From an uncultured bacterium (lineage in GTDB: Bacteria > Elusimicrobiota > Elusimicrobia > Elusimicrobiales > Elusimicrobiaceae), in NCBI GenBank assembly GCA_949294095.1, contig CASFFZ010000003.1, positions 1 through 64,000 on the forward strand: 64,000 nt of DNA. The letters are read 5' to 3'. The position numbers and the translations under genes are program-made. The notes below the pieces were generated by a model. That model made no database searches, had not been told where the DNA came from, and saw nothing but the letters and a program-made list of their open reading frames with translations. Below are positions 42,453 through 50,726 of this stretch, one piece after another (position 1 is the stretch's first letter; each line of letters starts with the position of its first letter).

Positions 42453-45344
42453 CTATTTTTGGGGATCGTCCGGCCGGGCGGGCGAGGCCTTGTCCGGCAC
42501 AATCCGGTCTTGCACCTGTTCGGTAAACGTCAGGCGGTCGCGGTGGATCAGCCCCGCCAACGCCGCCACTTCCCGGCGGATAAAATACTGGGTTTCTATA
42601 TAAGGCTTCAGCCCGTTAAAACGCAGCCGTCTCACTTTTTTTACGGGATAAAAATCCGGCGTAAACAACGTCAAATACCCTGCCAGGCCGCCGCCGTCTA
42701 AGTATTTGGGTTTGGCTTTGTCGTATCCTTCCAGCCGCGCCCGCGGATAGAGGGTGGCTTTTAAGTGGGGAATTTTTACCAAGGCGGCTTCCGCCTCGCG
42801 CACACCCAGCAGGTCGCGGGTGGGATCCAACCCGTCGCCCACCATGGTGCTCGCGCGCACCTGATCCAAATCCGGCTCTTTTAAATCTTTCAGATACGGA
42901 ACGGACTCCAGGGTAATGATATGCGGTTTGAGCGTGCCGAAATCAAACGTAACCACCGGCACTTTAAAAAAGCGGATTAAATCAAACCGGCTGACGGTGG
43001 AAGTTCCGTCGTACCCCGGCTGCACACGGCCCATGTAGCCGCCGTCCGAGAAGGACATTTGGCACACGCCGCCCACTTTATCAAAATTATTCACTTTTAC
43101 CGTCATGGACGAAGGCGTAGCGTCTTCCAAGATAACGCCGCGCGTATAGTCTTGCTCGTTGGTGCGCACGGGCGCGCCGAACGATTTGCGGTACTGCGAA
43201 GCCATAATCGTGCCAAATTGATCCAGCGTCAAATAAGAGGATGTTTTTCCCAACACGAACCAGTCCTGGATGCGATCCAGCCACGACACGTGTTCCGGCG
43301 CGCTCTGGTTAATATATTCCGCCGCCGCCAGGTTGCGGCGTTCGTTTTCCCACGCCACCCATTTGTTGCTGTTTAAAAAGAACTCCGGCATCCGGCCTTC
43401 TTTAAAAAATGCGGTCGGCCGGGTTTGGGTAAAGTATTCCTTCAGGCTGACGGTAGTGCCGTTGGCCAATTTAACCGGGTCGCGCCAGAGTTTATTGATT
43501 AAATCCCGGTCTGCGCGCAGGCCCGGCTTGCGGATTTCCGCCACCAACTCTTTCCAATTGTGGCGCAGGCCCGCCGTCATCTGCGGATCATTGGTATAGC
43601 GAAAGCCCTGTTTAAAACTGTAGTCCGCCATAGAGGTGGCCAAATCTTTCAATTCCACATTATGCGTGTAGATAGAGCCGTCCTCTTCCGCCAATTCCAC
43701 AAACCGTTTTACGTTTTCATTAAATTTATTTTTATAATACCCGGCCGGCAGGCGCTTGGTGCCGGCAATTAAACGGTCATCATACATAAAATCCGGCAGG
43801 CGGCCCGTTTCGCGGATGGGGTTTAAGATCACTTTTTCCGCTTCTTCCAGCGGCATATAATACAAATACTCCATCACGTTATTGGCTTTGGCGGCGGACA
43901 TTCCCTCTATGGCTTCCACCTGATCCCGCGGGCGGAAATAGCCGTTTCGGAAATACTCCAGCCAATCGCGTATGATGCTTTCTTCATCCTCCAGCCCCGA
44001 CGGATATTGCTTGCTTACCAACCCCGTCCGCGGGGTTCGCTTCAAAACCGGGACAACCGGGTTATATTCCCCTTCTGCGCTGGGCTCCGCCGCCGGCGTC
44101 TGGGCCGCGGGAGAAAACCATTTTTTGGCTTTATCCAACCAATGCAGTACGGGAAAGCCGGAATATATTACGCCGCCGCCCGTTTGCACGGAACGCTTTA
44201 AAAAGCCGTACGAAGCCGATTTTGCCTCCGCACCGGGGGTTTGTTCGGCCTGCAGCGAAGGAGCAATATAAACCGGAATATCTTTTGGGAGCGAAGTCGC
44301 TGGCTGCGGCGTTTGCTGCGGCGCTTGTGCCTGTGCCGGCGCCTGCGGCGTGCGGGCGGGCAGACGCTTTACAAAACGGGGCTTCATTTCCAGCCATTTT
44401 TTGGTGCCCTGTTCCGAAAAATCCAACTGCCGCCGATTCAATCGGCTGGCCTGGCAAAACGGCGGAAGCAAGGCCTCCCAATCGGTTGGGGAAACGGCTT
44501 CTGGTTTCCCTTCCGGCAAGGCAACCGGCAAACGGTTATTCCGGATAAAAGCCGCCATCTGCCCCCAAGCTTCTCCCTGCGGGGCGACGGCCATCAATTG
44601 GCCCAAGGCGTCATAATCTTTTAATTGCAGAAAAGCGCGTGCGGCGGCCGTAAAAAAGACGGGCTCCACCGCGCTTTGGGCGGCCGCCTCGTAAACGGAA
44701 AGCAACAACGACACATCCTTTTTCGTGCCGTAAAAACCGATTCCGGCCATATCCGCCAAGGCTTCCCCGGTTTGCACAAGCAGCGGATTGCCCTGCTGTA
44801 CTAACGAGCGGACATCTTGAACGCCTTTCCAACGGGAAAGGATATTTTTCTTTTTAATTAAATCCAACCGGTACGCCTGCAGGGCGCGTTCGGCCTGCAG
44901 GGCAACCAACGGCACCTGTTGCTGCAGGGTAAGCGTTAAAAATTCATTTTGCAGCAACGCCAGCTGTTCCTCCTTTGGCGAAACGGCCAAAATAGCCCGG
45001 ATCAGCCCGAAAGAACTTTTCCCTTCCGCCACGGCCCGGCGCACCCACTGCGCAGGCGTTTGCTGCTGCCGCATCACTTGCTCGGCCACCGTTGTTTGCA
45101 ACGTGTTTTCATCCACCAACGGACGTTGTGCCGCCCAAGCCGGGTTGACGGGCCCGCGCGCCGGCGGGAGAGACACCCCGGGCGCATAGCGCAAGCCGCC
45201 GACGCCGGAGCGAATGGAACCGGGCAACTGCTTGGCCCCGCTTCCCAACGCTTTTGCAGTTCCTCGCATCATTTTGACCGGCAGCTGGCCAGCGGCGGGC
45301 AGGCATACCCCTAAAGCAGTCAATAAACACAAAATCCGTTTCAT
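42453..45344 (-). CDS. Large secreted protein of unknown function
   Basis: The start at 45344 (MKRILCLLTALGVCLPAAGQ) has AAGGAAAG upstream and opens a classical signal peptide, so the 963-residue product is exported. Residues about 20-330 are Ala/Leu/Gln-rich and mostly helical. About 335-440 is Pro/Gln-rich linker (QAPAQAQAPQQTPQP). The C-terminal half looks globular and contains DDEDIRDW-like acidic segments, many aromatic residues and repeated basic patches. I recognise no domain. It is a single-gene unit. A large surface or periplasmic protein specific to this lineage is the cautious reading. Confidence 0.8.
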   Translation of the reverse strand: MKRILCLLTALGVCLPAAGQLPVKMMRGTAKALGSGAKQLPGSIRSGVGGLRYAPGVSLPPARGPVNPAWAAQRPLVDENTLQTTVAEQVMRQQQTPAQWVRRAVAEGKSSFGLIRAILAVSPKEEQLALLQNEFLTLTLQQQVPLVALQAERALQAYRLDLIKKKNILSRWKGVQDVRSLVQQGNPLLVQTGEALADMAGIGFYGTKKDVSLLLSVYEAAAQSAVEPVFFTAAARAFLQLKDYDALGQLMAVAPQGEAWGQMAAFIRNNRLPVALPEGKPEAVSPTDWEALLPPFCQASRLNRRQLDFSEQGTKKWLEMKPRFVKRLPARTPQAPAQAQAPQQTPQPATSLPKDIPVYIAPSLQAEQTPGAEAKSASYGFLKRSVQTGGGVIYSGFPVLHWLDKAKKWFSPAAQTPAAEPSAEGEYNPVVPVLKRTPRTGLVSKQYPSGLEDEESIIRDWLEYFRNGYFRPRDQVEAIEGMSAAKANNVMEYLYYMPLEEAEKVILNPIRETGRLPDFMYDDRLIAGTKRLPAGYYKNKFNENVKRFVELAEEDGSIYTHNVELKDLATSMADYSFKQGFRYTNDPQMTAGLRHNWKELVAEIRKPGLRADRDLINKLWRDPVKLANGTTVSLKEYFTQTRPTAFFKEGRMPEFFLNSNKWVAWENERRNLAAAEYINQSAPEHVSWLDRIQDWFVLGKTSSYLTLDQFGTIMASQYRKSFGAPVRTNEQDYTRGVILEDATPSSMTVKVNNFDKVGGVCQMSFSDGGYMGRVQPGYDGTSTVSRFDLIRFFKVPVVTFDFGTLKPHIITLESVPYLKDLKEPDLDQVRASTMVGDGLDPTRDLLGVREAEAALVKIPHLKATLYPRARLEGYDKAKPKYLDGGGLAGYLTLFTPDFYPVKKVRRLRFNGLKPYIETQYFIRREVAALAGLIHRDRLTFTEQVQDRIVPDKASPARPDDPQK

Positions 45345-45459
45345 AATCTTTCCTTCCAAACCATTAGCTTATTTTTTTATTATGCTATATCCCGCCCCTG
45401 CAAACAAGGGCCTTTAGCCCCAGAACAAAAGGCTAATGGGCCCATGTAAAAAATAGGTC

Positions 45460-46287
45460 TTACAGTGCCGCCAGCTTATCTAACAGCGGGCAAACGGCGT
45501 CCTCGCGCACAAATTCGATGCGTCCTTCGTCCGCCGCCTGCGCCACCGCCGGATTAAGCGGCAAGCGCATGACGGGAGAAAGGTTAAATTCTTTTCCCAT
45601 TTCTTCCGCGCGGCTTTTGCCAAACAACTCAATTTCTTTTCCGCAGTCCGGGCATTTTAAATAGCTCATATTTTCCACCAGCCCCAACACCGGAACCTTC
45701 ATCATTTGGGCCATTTTCACGGCTTTGCCCACAATCATCTGCACCAGTTCCTGCGGGGAGGATACAATCACAATCCCGTCCACCGGCAGCGATTGGAACA
45801 CCGTCAGCGTTACGTCCCCGGTGCCGGGCGGCATGTCAATAAACAAATAGTCCACGTCTTCCCACACCACATCCGTCCAAAATTGGCGCACCGTGCCGGT
45901 AATCAAGGCGCCGCGCCAAATGACGGGATCGGTCTCCTTTTCCAACAGCAGGTTTAAAGACATCACCTGTATGCCCTGCCGGCTTTTGACGGGGTAAATG
46001 CCGTCTTGGTCGCCGGTGGCGCGCTCGTGCATGCCGAACATTTTGGGAATGGACGGGCCGGTAATGTCGGCGTCCAAAATGCCGCACGAATAGCCGCGGC
46101 GCGTCATTTCCACCGCCAGCAGGCTGGTTACAAAAGATTTTCCCACCCCGCCTTTGCCGCTTACCACGCCGATGACGTGTTTGATGCGGCTTCTCAAGTG
46201 GGGTTTGTCTTTGGGCATTTCGCCCGGGTTGCGGCTGGAGCAGTTGGCACTGCAGGAGCTGCAATCGTGGTTGCAATTTTCGCTCAT
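45460..46287 (-). CDS. Mrp/NBP35-family iron-sulfur cluster carrier ATPase
   Basis: The 275-residue cytosolic protein has a cysteine-rich N-terminus CNHDCSSCSANCSSRNPGE (4-22), like that of NBP35, then a deviant Walker A motif SGKGGVGKSFVTSLLAVEM. Later MPPGTGDVTL and the bridging CPDCGKEIELFG motif, which binds a 4Fe-4S cluster between two subunits, are present. It probably assembles and delivers Fe-S clusters. AGAGG lies upstream of the start; it follows the GDYXXLXY gene by 8 bases. Confidence 0.93.
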   Translation of the reverse strand: MSENCNHDCSSCSANCSSRNPGEMPKDKPHLRSRIKHVIGVVSGKGGVGKSFVTSLLAVEMTRRGYSCGILDADITGPSIPKMFGMHERATGDQDGIYPVKSRQGIQVMSLNLLLEKETDPVIWRGALITGTVRQFWTDVVWEDVDYLFIDMPPGTGDVTLTVFQSLPVDGIVIVSSPQELVQMIVGKAVKMAQMMKVPVLGLVENMSYLKCPDCGKEIELFGKSRAEEMGKEFNLSPVMRLPLNPAVAQAADEGRIEFVREDAVCPLLDKLAAL

Positions 46288-46295
46288 AATAACCT

Positions 46296-46733
46296 CTAGT
46301 GAATTTCGTTAAATTTTTCGTCCGTCAACGCTTCTATTAAAAACCGTCCGCCCGGCAGCTGGCGCATTTTGGCATAAGCCGCTCCTTCGTATTTCGTGCC
46401 GGTGCCTTCCTGAAAATAAAATTGGTGCGGCAGGCGCAGGCGGCTTTCAAAAGGGAAAACCTTTACTTCCCGCTCCGTCGGGGCGGTTTGCACTACGCCG
46501 TTTTCCGCCGCGTAGAACACAACGGCTTGGCCGTTTTCCCAATGCTCCGGGGATCTTTCCAAATCGTAAAAAAGTTCCATATAATCCCCGCTTAACATCG
46601 CCCGCGGATCCACGGGCGCCATTTTAAAATACACGGCGGGCGCCTGTTGCCGCGCGGCCTGCGTACGCCACGCGTAGCCGCCCAGCAAAACGGCCAGCAC
46701 CACCGCCGCCGCCAAAAAGATTTTACCGCGCAT
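46296..46733 (-). CDS. GDYXXLXY-motif membrane-anchored protein
   Basis: The start at 46733 (MRGKIFLAAAVVLAVLLGG) opens an N-terminal membrane segment; the frame continues upstream only through the DUF4401 gene. The 145-residue protein has the family motif SGDYMELFYDL (motif GDYxxLxY) near 49-59. It lies outside the cytosol after the anchor. It overlaps the DUF4401 gene by 11 bases. This gene, DUF4401 and DUF2157 are a known conserved trio of unknown function. Confidence 0.85.
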   Translation of the reverse strand: MRGKIFLAAAVVLAVLLGGYAWRTQAARQQAPAVYFKMAPVDPRAMLSGDYMELFYDLERSPEHWENGQAVVFYAAENGVVQTAPTEREVKVFPFESRLRLPHQFYFQEGTGTKYEGAAYAKMRQLPGGRFLIEALTDEKFNEIH

Positions 46734-47634
46734 AAGCCCCCCTTCTTTTCTGCCAAGCGTACACCGAAAGCAGGATGAGCCCCGCCGCCCACAAATAAAA
46801 ACTCTTTGCCAACAGCGTCGCGTGCATATGATAGTACAACCACACGAGCGACAGCGCAAACACCCCTATCCCGGCGATTTTTAAGCTCAGCCGGTTCCGG
46901 CTAAACGCCAACGCCAACAGCGCTGCGCCCATTACCGTGCCGACGTTTGTCAAATAAGCAAGCACCACCATCAGCACCGCCAGCCATACATTAAAATCCT
47001 TCCCCGCGCGCCACGCATACACGCCGCACAAACACAGGGCCAAAAAAAGCGTATTAAACGGAAGCGTCGCCACATTTCCGCCCATCCACGCAAGTCCAAA
47101 CGCCGCCAGACACGCCGGCAGCAACCCCCACGCCACCGGGCGCAATTTTTCGCCGGGCACAAAAAACAATAAATACGCCCCCACAAACAGCAGCACGCTA
47201 AAGCTCTCCAGCCACGGCCACGTTACGGTGCGCACTTGGAACACCCATATTAAAAGAGCCATTGCACTGGCAAAGCTCATCACGGCGCGATCTATTTTTT
47301 GCGTAAAAACCGGGTACCCCGCCAGTGTGATTCCCAACACCAGCCAGAACGCCTGCCCGGCGCTTAAGTGCCACAGCATGAGCAGCCCGAAAATTACCAT
47401 TCCTTTTCCGCAGATCGAAAACGCCAGCGCCGCCTGCGTCCAAAACGCCCCGGCCACGCCGCGCGTGCGCCCGGCCGCATACGTCCATACCGCCGCCAGA
47501 AGCACAAGCAACCCCCCCGCACCCAAAAAGGAAGGCCACCCCATCAGCAAAATGCCAATCAAGCAAGACAGCCACGCCCCAACAGCCACCAGGGCAGACA
47601 CCATAAAAGGCAGTTTCGTTTCCGTATTAGTCAC
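46723..47634 (-). CDS. DUF4401 integral membrane protein
   Basis: I start at GTG 47634 (encoding VTNTETKLPF): it has GGGAGG five bases upstream and overlaps the DUF2157 stop by 8 bases, whereas an earlier ATG at 47685 would overlap it by 59 bases. The 303-residue protein has about ten membrane segments separated by short loops, matching DUF4401. Function unknown; probably works with its two neighbours in the inner membrane. Confidence 0.85.
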   Translation of the reverse strand: MTNTETKLPFMVSALVAVGAWLSCLIGILLMGWPSFLGAGGLLVLLAAVWTYAAGRTRGVAGAFWTQAALAFSICGKGMVIFGLLMLWHLSAGQAFWLVLGITLAGYPVFTQKIDRAVMSFASAMALLIWVFQVRTVTWPWLESFSVLLFVGAYLLFFVPGEKLRPVAWGLLPACLAAFGLAWMGGNVATLPFNTLFLALCLCGVYAWRAGKDFNVWLAVLMVVLAYLTNVGTVMGAALLALAFSRNRLSLKIAGIGVFALSLVWLYYHMHATLLAKSFYLWAAGLILLSVYAWQKRRGAYAR

Positions 47635-48484
47635 GGCGCACCTCCCCGCGGCTGAGGGCATATACCGCCCACCCGCTGCCGACAAACAGCGCCATTACCG
47701 CCAGCACCGTCCCAATACCGTCGCCAAGATTTAATGAAGAAATGACCTGCTCCGCCAGCAACACATCCAACGCCAGCGCGCAAAACCCAAGCTGCACCGT
47801 CCCGCGGCCCAAACGCCACGCATACAACCCCAAAAGCGCCATCAGCCCCAAGCTGCTCCAAAAGTGCACCGTCCACCCGCTCCCCAGGCCGTCAAGCAGG
47901 CTAAACCACAGCGCCGCCGCCAAAAAGAAGAGAGAAAACCAACCGCTTTCTCCGCGGCGCCGCGCGGCCCACTCGCTGGCGGCAAAACAAAGCGTATTAA
48001 ACAAAATTAAGATCCACATATACTCGGACGTCATCCACAAGCTCCAGCGCGAGAGGATATATCCGTTGCACGCCGCCGCCCACAACAGCCACAGCCAGCG
48101 GTTTCCCGCCAGCACCGCAAGCGGCAACAGACTGACGGCCCAGGCCAGGCAAAACTCATATACAAAGGCTCCCGTCTGATACACCTGTCCGTACACAACC
48201 CAAAACAGCCCCACAAACAGGCCGCACGCAAAGCTGAGCACTTTGCCGGCGTTATGTTGCAATCCGGCGCGATACGCTCCCGCCGCACAGGCCAGCAGCC
48301 CGACAAGCGGCAGCGCAAACTTAGAAAGCAATCCCCACGCGGCCCAGTTGTACGCCACAAAGCACACCGTGCCCGCCAAAAAAAGTGCCGCCCCCGTCAG
48401 CCCGCACAGCGGGCCCACCCAGGCGGGGACTACAGCAAATAAATCGGTTGAAAGGGCGTTAAAAGCCCCTTGTTTTTTGGTCAT
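47627..48484 (-). CDS. DUF2157 integral membrane protein
   Basis: The 285-residue protein has about ten membrane segments and the DUF2157 plan. It is the first gene of the membrane trio. Its ATG at 48484 is preceded by TGG-TATAAT (TATAAT at 48496-48491) only 6 bases away and has no ribosome site, so the mRNA may start at the ATG itself (leaderless). It is divergent from the first hydrolase gene, which has a mirror-image arrangement. Confidence 0.85.
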   Translation of the reverse strand: MTKKQGAFNALSTDLFAVVPAWVGPLCGLTGAALFLAGTVCFVAYNWAAWGLLSKFALPLVGLLACAAGAYRAGLQHNAGKVLSFACGLFVGLFWVVYGQVYQTGAFVYEFCLAWAVSLLPLAVLAGNRWLWLLWAAACNGYILSRWSLWMTSEYMWILILFNTLCFAASEWAARRRGESGWFSLFFLAAALWFSLLDGLGSGWTVHFWSSLGLMALLGLYAWRLGRGTVQLGFCALALDVLLAEQVISSLNLGDGIGTVLAVMALFVGSGWAVYALSRGEVRRD

Positions 48485-48490
48485 ACGTTC

Positions 48491-48530
48491 ATTATACCAA
48501 ATGCCTTTCGGGGCGTGGAAAAGCTATAAT
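48491..48530. promoter_or_regulatory. Divergent promoters with -10 boxes 6 bases before each start codon
   Basis: On the minus strand TGG-TATAAT (48499-48491) precedes ATG 48484 by 6 bases. On the plus strand TATAAT (48525-48530) precedes ATG 48537 by 6 bases. Neither gene has a Shine-Dalgarno sequence in the short gap. Normal transcription start spacing would put both mRNA 5' ends at or next to the start codons. Confidence 0.6.
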
Positions 48531-48536
48531 ATAGGT

Positions 48537-49358
48537 ATGATTGGAGTACTTCTTTTCGCTGTATTGGCAGGGGTGTGGTATGGCCTTTCCCGGTTGGGGG
48601 CCCATATCGTGTTCCGCCCGCAAAAAAAACGCTGGCCGATGACGCTTCCTTTTCAAAACGCCGCATTTGACGCGCCGGACGGCACCCCCGTTACCGGCGT
48701 GTATCTGCCCGCCCAAACGGGCCGCCCCACGTTGCTTTTTTTCCACGGACGCGGCGGCAATGTATCGCATTTTGAAAAATTCGCCCACGTGTACGCTTCC
48801 AAAGGATACGGCATTTTTATGTTTGACTACCGCGGGTTTGGCCTCTCCAAAGGGCGCCCTTCCCAAAAACATATGTTTGAAGACGCCTTGGCCGCCGCGC
48901 GCTATCTGATCAATACCCTGCACATCCGCCCGCAGGAAATTGTGCTCTACGGCCATTCGTTGGGAAACGCGCCGGCCCTGTTTGTGGGCCAAACGCTGGG
49001 GAAATTGCCTTTTAAGGCGATCATTTTGCAAAGCCCTTTTTTAAGTACGCCGGATATGGCGGTCTGCCTGTGGAAACACGTTTACGAGCCGGCTTCTTTC
49101 CTCTACCGCGCCACCAAAGTGTTCGTTACGCCGTTTCTTTGGTTCAACCGTTTTGAAAACACCCTCCCCGCCGGGCAAATCAAACTGCCTGCTCTTGTGT
49201 GCATGAGCCGCGCAGACGCCACCATCCCCTGGAAAATGAGCGCGCGCCTGGCCGATTACATCCAACATCCCAAACGCTTTCTGTCCGATCACGGCGGGCA
49301 TGACGAATTTGCCTGGGCTGCCGACGCGGCAGATGCGTTTCTTAAAAACCTTTCGTAA
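48537..49358 (+). CDS. Membrane-anchored alpha/beta hydrolase (BEM46/YqkD-like), intact
   Basis: The ATG at 48537 follows TATAAT by 6 bases and opens MIGVLLFAVLAGVWYGLS, an N-terminal membrane anchor. The 273-residue protein has the hydrolase fold: LLFFHGRGGN near 66-75, the nucleophile elbow LYGHSLGNAP with Ser141, an acidic residue in SRADATIPW, and a terminal GGHDEFAW histidine. All three catalytic residues are therefore present. Substrate unknown; an esterase or lipase-like enzyme is likely. A second copy lies 42 bases downstream. Confidence 0.88.
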   Translation: MIGVLLFAVLAGVWYGLSRLGAHIVFRPQKKRWPMTLPFQNAAFDAPDGTPVTGVYLPAQTGRPTLLFFHGRGGNVSHFEKFAHVYASKGYGIFMFDYRGFGLSKGRPSQKHMFEDALAAARYLINTLHIRPQEIVLYGHSLGNAPALFVGQTLGKLPFKAIILQSPFLSTPDMAVCLWKHVYEPASFLYRATKVFVTPFLWFNRFENTLPAGQIKLPALVCMSRADATIPWKMSARLADYIQHPKRFLSDHGGHDEFAWAADAADAFLKNLS

Positions 49359-49400
49359 ACACCGTTTTTTTGTTACTATAAAAAGCAGGGAGGCCGGCCT

Positions 49401-50255
49401 ATGCGTAAACTTCTTCCTTTTTTTCTGTTGCTTTTGTTAATTGCCGCCTGGGCAGTATTCTTTGACCGGGCCACCGCCCATTTTGTATTTGAGCCGTCCA
49501 CCCAGGTCTATTCCTTGCAAGAACCCTTTGAAGAGCGCTCTTTCCCCGCGCAAAACGGCCAGCCGCTTTACGCCTTGTACCACCCGGCCGATTCGGGGAA
49601 ACCCACTTTGTTGGTGTTTCACGGAAGTAAATACAATATCTACAGCTTTCAGGATTTTGTGCTTCCGTATGCCCAAAAAGGATACGGCATTTTTTTGTTT
49701 GATTACCGCGGATACGGCAAAAGCGAAGGCCGCCCGTCTCAACCCCATATGTACGAAGACGCCACCGCCGCCCTGTTTTACTTGATGCTTAAACTGCAGG
49801 TGCATCCGAAAGACATCGTTCTGTGGGGTTTTGCCTTGGGCGCCTCGCCTGCGCTGCATCTTGCCTCCCAATACAACCGACTGCCTTTTCAAGGGGTCAT
49901 TCTGCAAAGCCCTTTTACGAATATCACGGATATGGGGTTCTATATGTTGGCGCAAAAATACGAAGAAACCCCGGCGGCCAATTTTATTTCCCTTTTCTTA
50001 AAACCAATTTTGTGGAATAAAAATTTTGACAATACCCAAATGATAGAACAGGTACGCGCTCCTATGCTTATTGGCGCTTCGCAAATGGACAGAACCGTTC
50101 CGTGGGCCATGAGCCGCAGATTGGCTGCCAAAGCGCCCGAAGGCACGCGGAAGTTTTTCTCCCCTATCGGCGTACACCATAGCCCGGAATGGATGGAAAA
50201 AGAAATTCTTTCTTTTTTAACCCCGCCCGAAACCCAAGCCGCCGCAGCCGAATAA
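49401..50255 (+). CDS. Alpha/beta hydrolase paralogue with lost nucleophile
   Basis: The 284-residue protein is a tandem paralogue of the preceding hydrolase, with the same anchor (1-20), the LLVFHGSKYN loop, DYRGYGKSEGRPSQPHM segment and fold. But the nucleophile elbow reads LWGFALGASP, so Ser is replaced by Ala145 and the His before it by Phe. The acid site SQMDRTVPW and terminal VHHSPEW remain. It is likely a non-catalytic partner or binding protein. It has a GGGAGG ribosome site; TATAAA lies upstream near 49376-49382. Confidence 0.87.
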   Translation: MRKLLPFFLLLLLIAAWAVFFDRATAHFVFEPSTQVYSLQEPFEERSFPAQNGQPLYALYHPADSGKPTLLVFHGSKYNIYSFQDFVLPYAQKGYGIFLFDYRGYGKSEGRPSQPHMYEDATAALFYLMLKLQVHPKDIVLWGFALGASPALHLASQYNRLPFQGVILQSPFTNITDMGFYMLAQKYEETPAANFISLFLKPILWNKNFDNTQMIEQVRAPMLIGASQMDRTVPWAMSRRLAAKAPEGTRKFFSPIGVHHSPEWMEKEILSFLTPPETQAAAAE

Positions 50256-50296
50256 AAGTTTTATGACCTGTTTGCCAAGCAGGGGAGTGGGAAGTT

Positions 50297-50305
50297 TGGT
50301 ATAAT
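50297..50305 (+). promoter_or_regulatory. Extended -10 promoter of tRNA-Ser
   Basis: TGG followed by TATAAT (50300-50305) forms an extended -10 element 42 bases before the mature tRNA. No -35 box at normal spacing. Confidence 0.55.
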
Positions 50306-50347
50306 ATATAAGCGCCGCAGGCCAGCCACTCGGCAAAGGCGTACGTT

Positions 50348-50432
50348 GGAGAGGTGTGTGAGTGGTTGAAACAGCAGGTCTCGAAAACCTGTAAACCGCA
50401 AGGTTTCGAGGGTTCAAATCCCTCCCTCTCCG
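50348..50432 (+). tRNA. tRNA-Ser (anticodon CGA)
   Basis: GGAGAGG (50348-50354) pairs with CCTCTCC (50425-50431), discriminator G at 50432. The anticodon loop CTCGAAA contains CGA, reading UCG. A long variable arm (GTAAACCGCAAGGTTTCGAG region) is typical for serine tRNAs. CCA is not encoded. The 3' end and the following terminator are duplicated 196 bases downstream. Confidence 0.95.
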
Positions 50433-50461
50433 TAGATTTAAAGCCCCGCCGAAAAGCGGGG
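50424..50461 (+). repeat. 38-bp direct repeat, copy 1 (tRNA-Ser 3' end plus terminator)
   Basis: This copy covers the last 9 bases of tRNA-Ser and the following CCCCGCC-GAAAA-GCGGGG terminator hairpin. The same 38 bases recur exactly at 50620-50657. The hairpin is followed by a T-run only here. Confidence 0.9.
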
Positions 50462-50619
50462 CTTTTTTATGCATCAAGCTGGAGCGGCACAAACTGCTTT
50501 GTGCCGCGTCGGGATTTGAAAGGCGCAGCGATGTTTGGGTTTGCCCCGCAGGAGCAAGGCCCAAACCGCGAGCCCGGCCTGCAGGAATTTTCCGTCAGGA
50601 AAATTACCGGAAGGCAAAG
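50462..50619. other. Hairpin-rich insert between the two 38-bp repeats
   Basis: The 158 bases contain a perfect 10-base stem GCGGCACAAA/TTTGTGCCGC (50484-50507), an AATTTTCC-GTCA-GGAAAATT stem near 50586-50605, and a looser pairing of GTTTGGG with CCCAAAC near 50533-50570. No gene is present. Frames through it are short and extend from the tRNA. It looks like a small palindromic element bounded by the direct repeats. Confidence 0.6.
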
Positions 50620-50657
50620 CCCTCTCCGTAGATTTAAAGCCCCGCCGAAAAGCGGGG
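50620..50657 (+). repeat. 38-bp direct repeat, copy 2
   Basis: Identical to 50424-50461. It carries the tRNA-Ser 3' fragment and a second terminator-like hairpin; the following bases are GGTTTTGGTTTT rather than a clean T-run. fmt begins about 70 bases later. Confidence 0.9.
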
Positions 50658-50726
50658 GTTTTGGTTTTAGCGTTCGTCGTTTGCAGGCAGCGGTTTTAGC
50701 AAACCAAATTTGTTAAAATTATATAT

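Noticed and set aside
50217..50564. Open frame of 115 codons across tRNA-Ser (minus)
   Set aside because: It runs antisense through the tRNA and terminator repeat; the RGRDLNPR-like peptide is a well-known artefact of tRNA genes.
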